A stretch of DNA of 64,000 nt, from positions 112,900-176,899 of the forward strand of contig NZ_FLTX01000005.1 in NCBI RefSeq assembly GCF_900092025.1, read 5' to 3'. Positions 63,957-64,000 of this stretch are shown piece by piece (the stretch's first letter is position 1; every line of letters begins with the position of its first letter). The stretch comes from Xanthomonas bromi. Lineage in GTDB: Bacteria > Pseudomonadota > Gammaproteobacteria > Xanthomonadales > Xanthomonadaceae. Under the pieces are notes generated by a model. It ran no database searches. It was not told the DNA's origin and saw nothing but the letters and a program-made list of their open reading frames with translations. Position numbers and translations under genes: made by a program.

Positions 63957-63979
63957 TCGGCTGATGCGTGATCGAAACG

Positions 63980-64000
63980 GCAAAAGCCCCGCGAAAGCGG
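63980..64000 (+). terminator. Partial terminator after purA, cut by window end
   Basis: AAAAGCCCCGC-GAAA-GCGG at the right edge is the first part of a stem that would be completed by GGCTTTT beyond the window. It lies 24 bp after the purA stop. Confidence 0.55.

Overview
The window reads as a chromosome segment of a Xanthomonas-type gammaproteobacterium (family Xanthomonadaceae). The basis is high-GC coding sequence, a fab cluster of the order yceD-rpmF-fabH-fabD-fabG-acpP-fabF followed by pabB-mltG-holB-pilZ, a prpB-prpC-acnD-prpF methylcitrate operon, large TonB-dependent receptors, and intergenic repeats of the kind that are common in Xanthomonas. The genus is an inference from gene order and protein character; no database search was possible.

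Positions 1 to about 6300 are the right end of a mobilizable genomic island. A tyrosine recombinase sits beside the 3' end of tRNA-Ser(GGA). It is preceded by a MobQ-type (MobA/MobL) relaxase with an oriT-like cluster of inverted repeats, a decayed traD-like gene, a two-gene unit (a predicted three-helix membrane protein overlapping a 51-residue proline-rich protein), a small hypothetical gene with its own terminator, and an HExxH protein that runs off the left edge. The other end of the island lies outside the window.

From 6300 to 28700 is core genome: dnaX-ybaB-recR with a HIT hydrolase; a minus-strand MoxR / DUF58 / transglutaminase / Slp lipoprotein operon; a divergent GT-C glycosyltransferase; a broken membrane-protein gene; maf; then the fatty acid synthesis cluster, which lacks plsX and carries an extra MEKHLA-domain gene. 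The cluster runs on into pabB, mltG, holB (DNA polymerase III delta') and pilZ. acpP is bracketed by two terminator hairpins.

A tRNA-Val(CAC) at 28848 with a near-consensus promoter is followed by an orphan gene carrying a HEPN-like Rx4H motif and by a small lipoprotein. Then comes the propionate (2-methylcitrate) locus, with divergent sigma-54 activator prpR, a palindromic operator, a clear -24/-12 promoter and prpB-prpC-acnD-prpF.

From 38700 to 55200 are envelope genes: a TonB-dependent receptor with a secreted nucleoside hydrolase; an alpha-2-macroglobulin lipoprotein gene broken by two frameshifts and a stop codon; a second TonB-dependent receptor with a glycerophosphodiester phosphodiesterase; and pbpC. 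The final part is stress and housekeeping: a ferritin-like protein, a peroxiredoxin, a small heat shock protein, cbpA, a single-domain response regulator, hflK-hflC-DUF2065 and purA.
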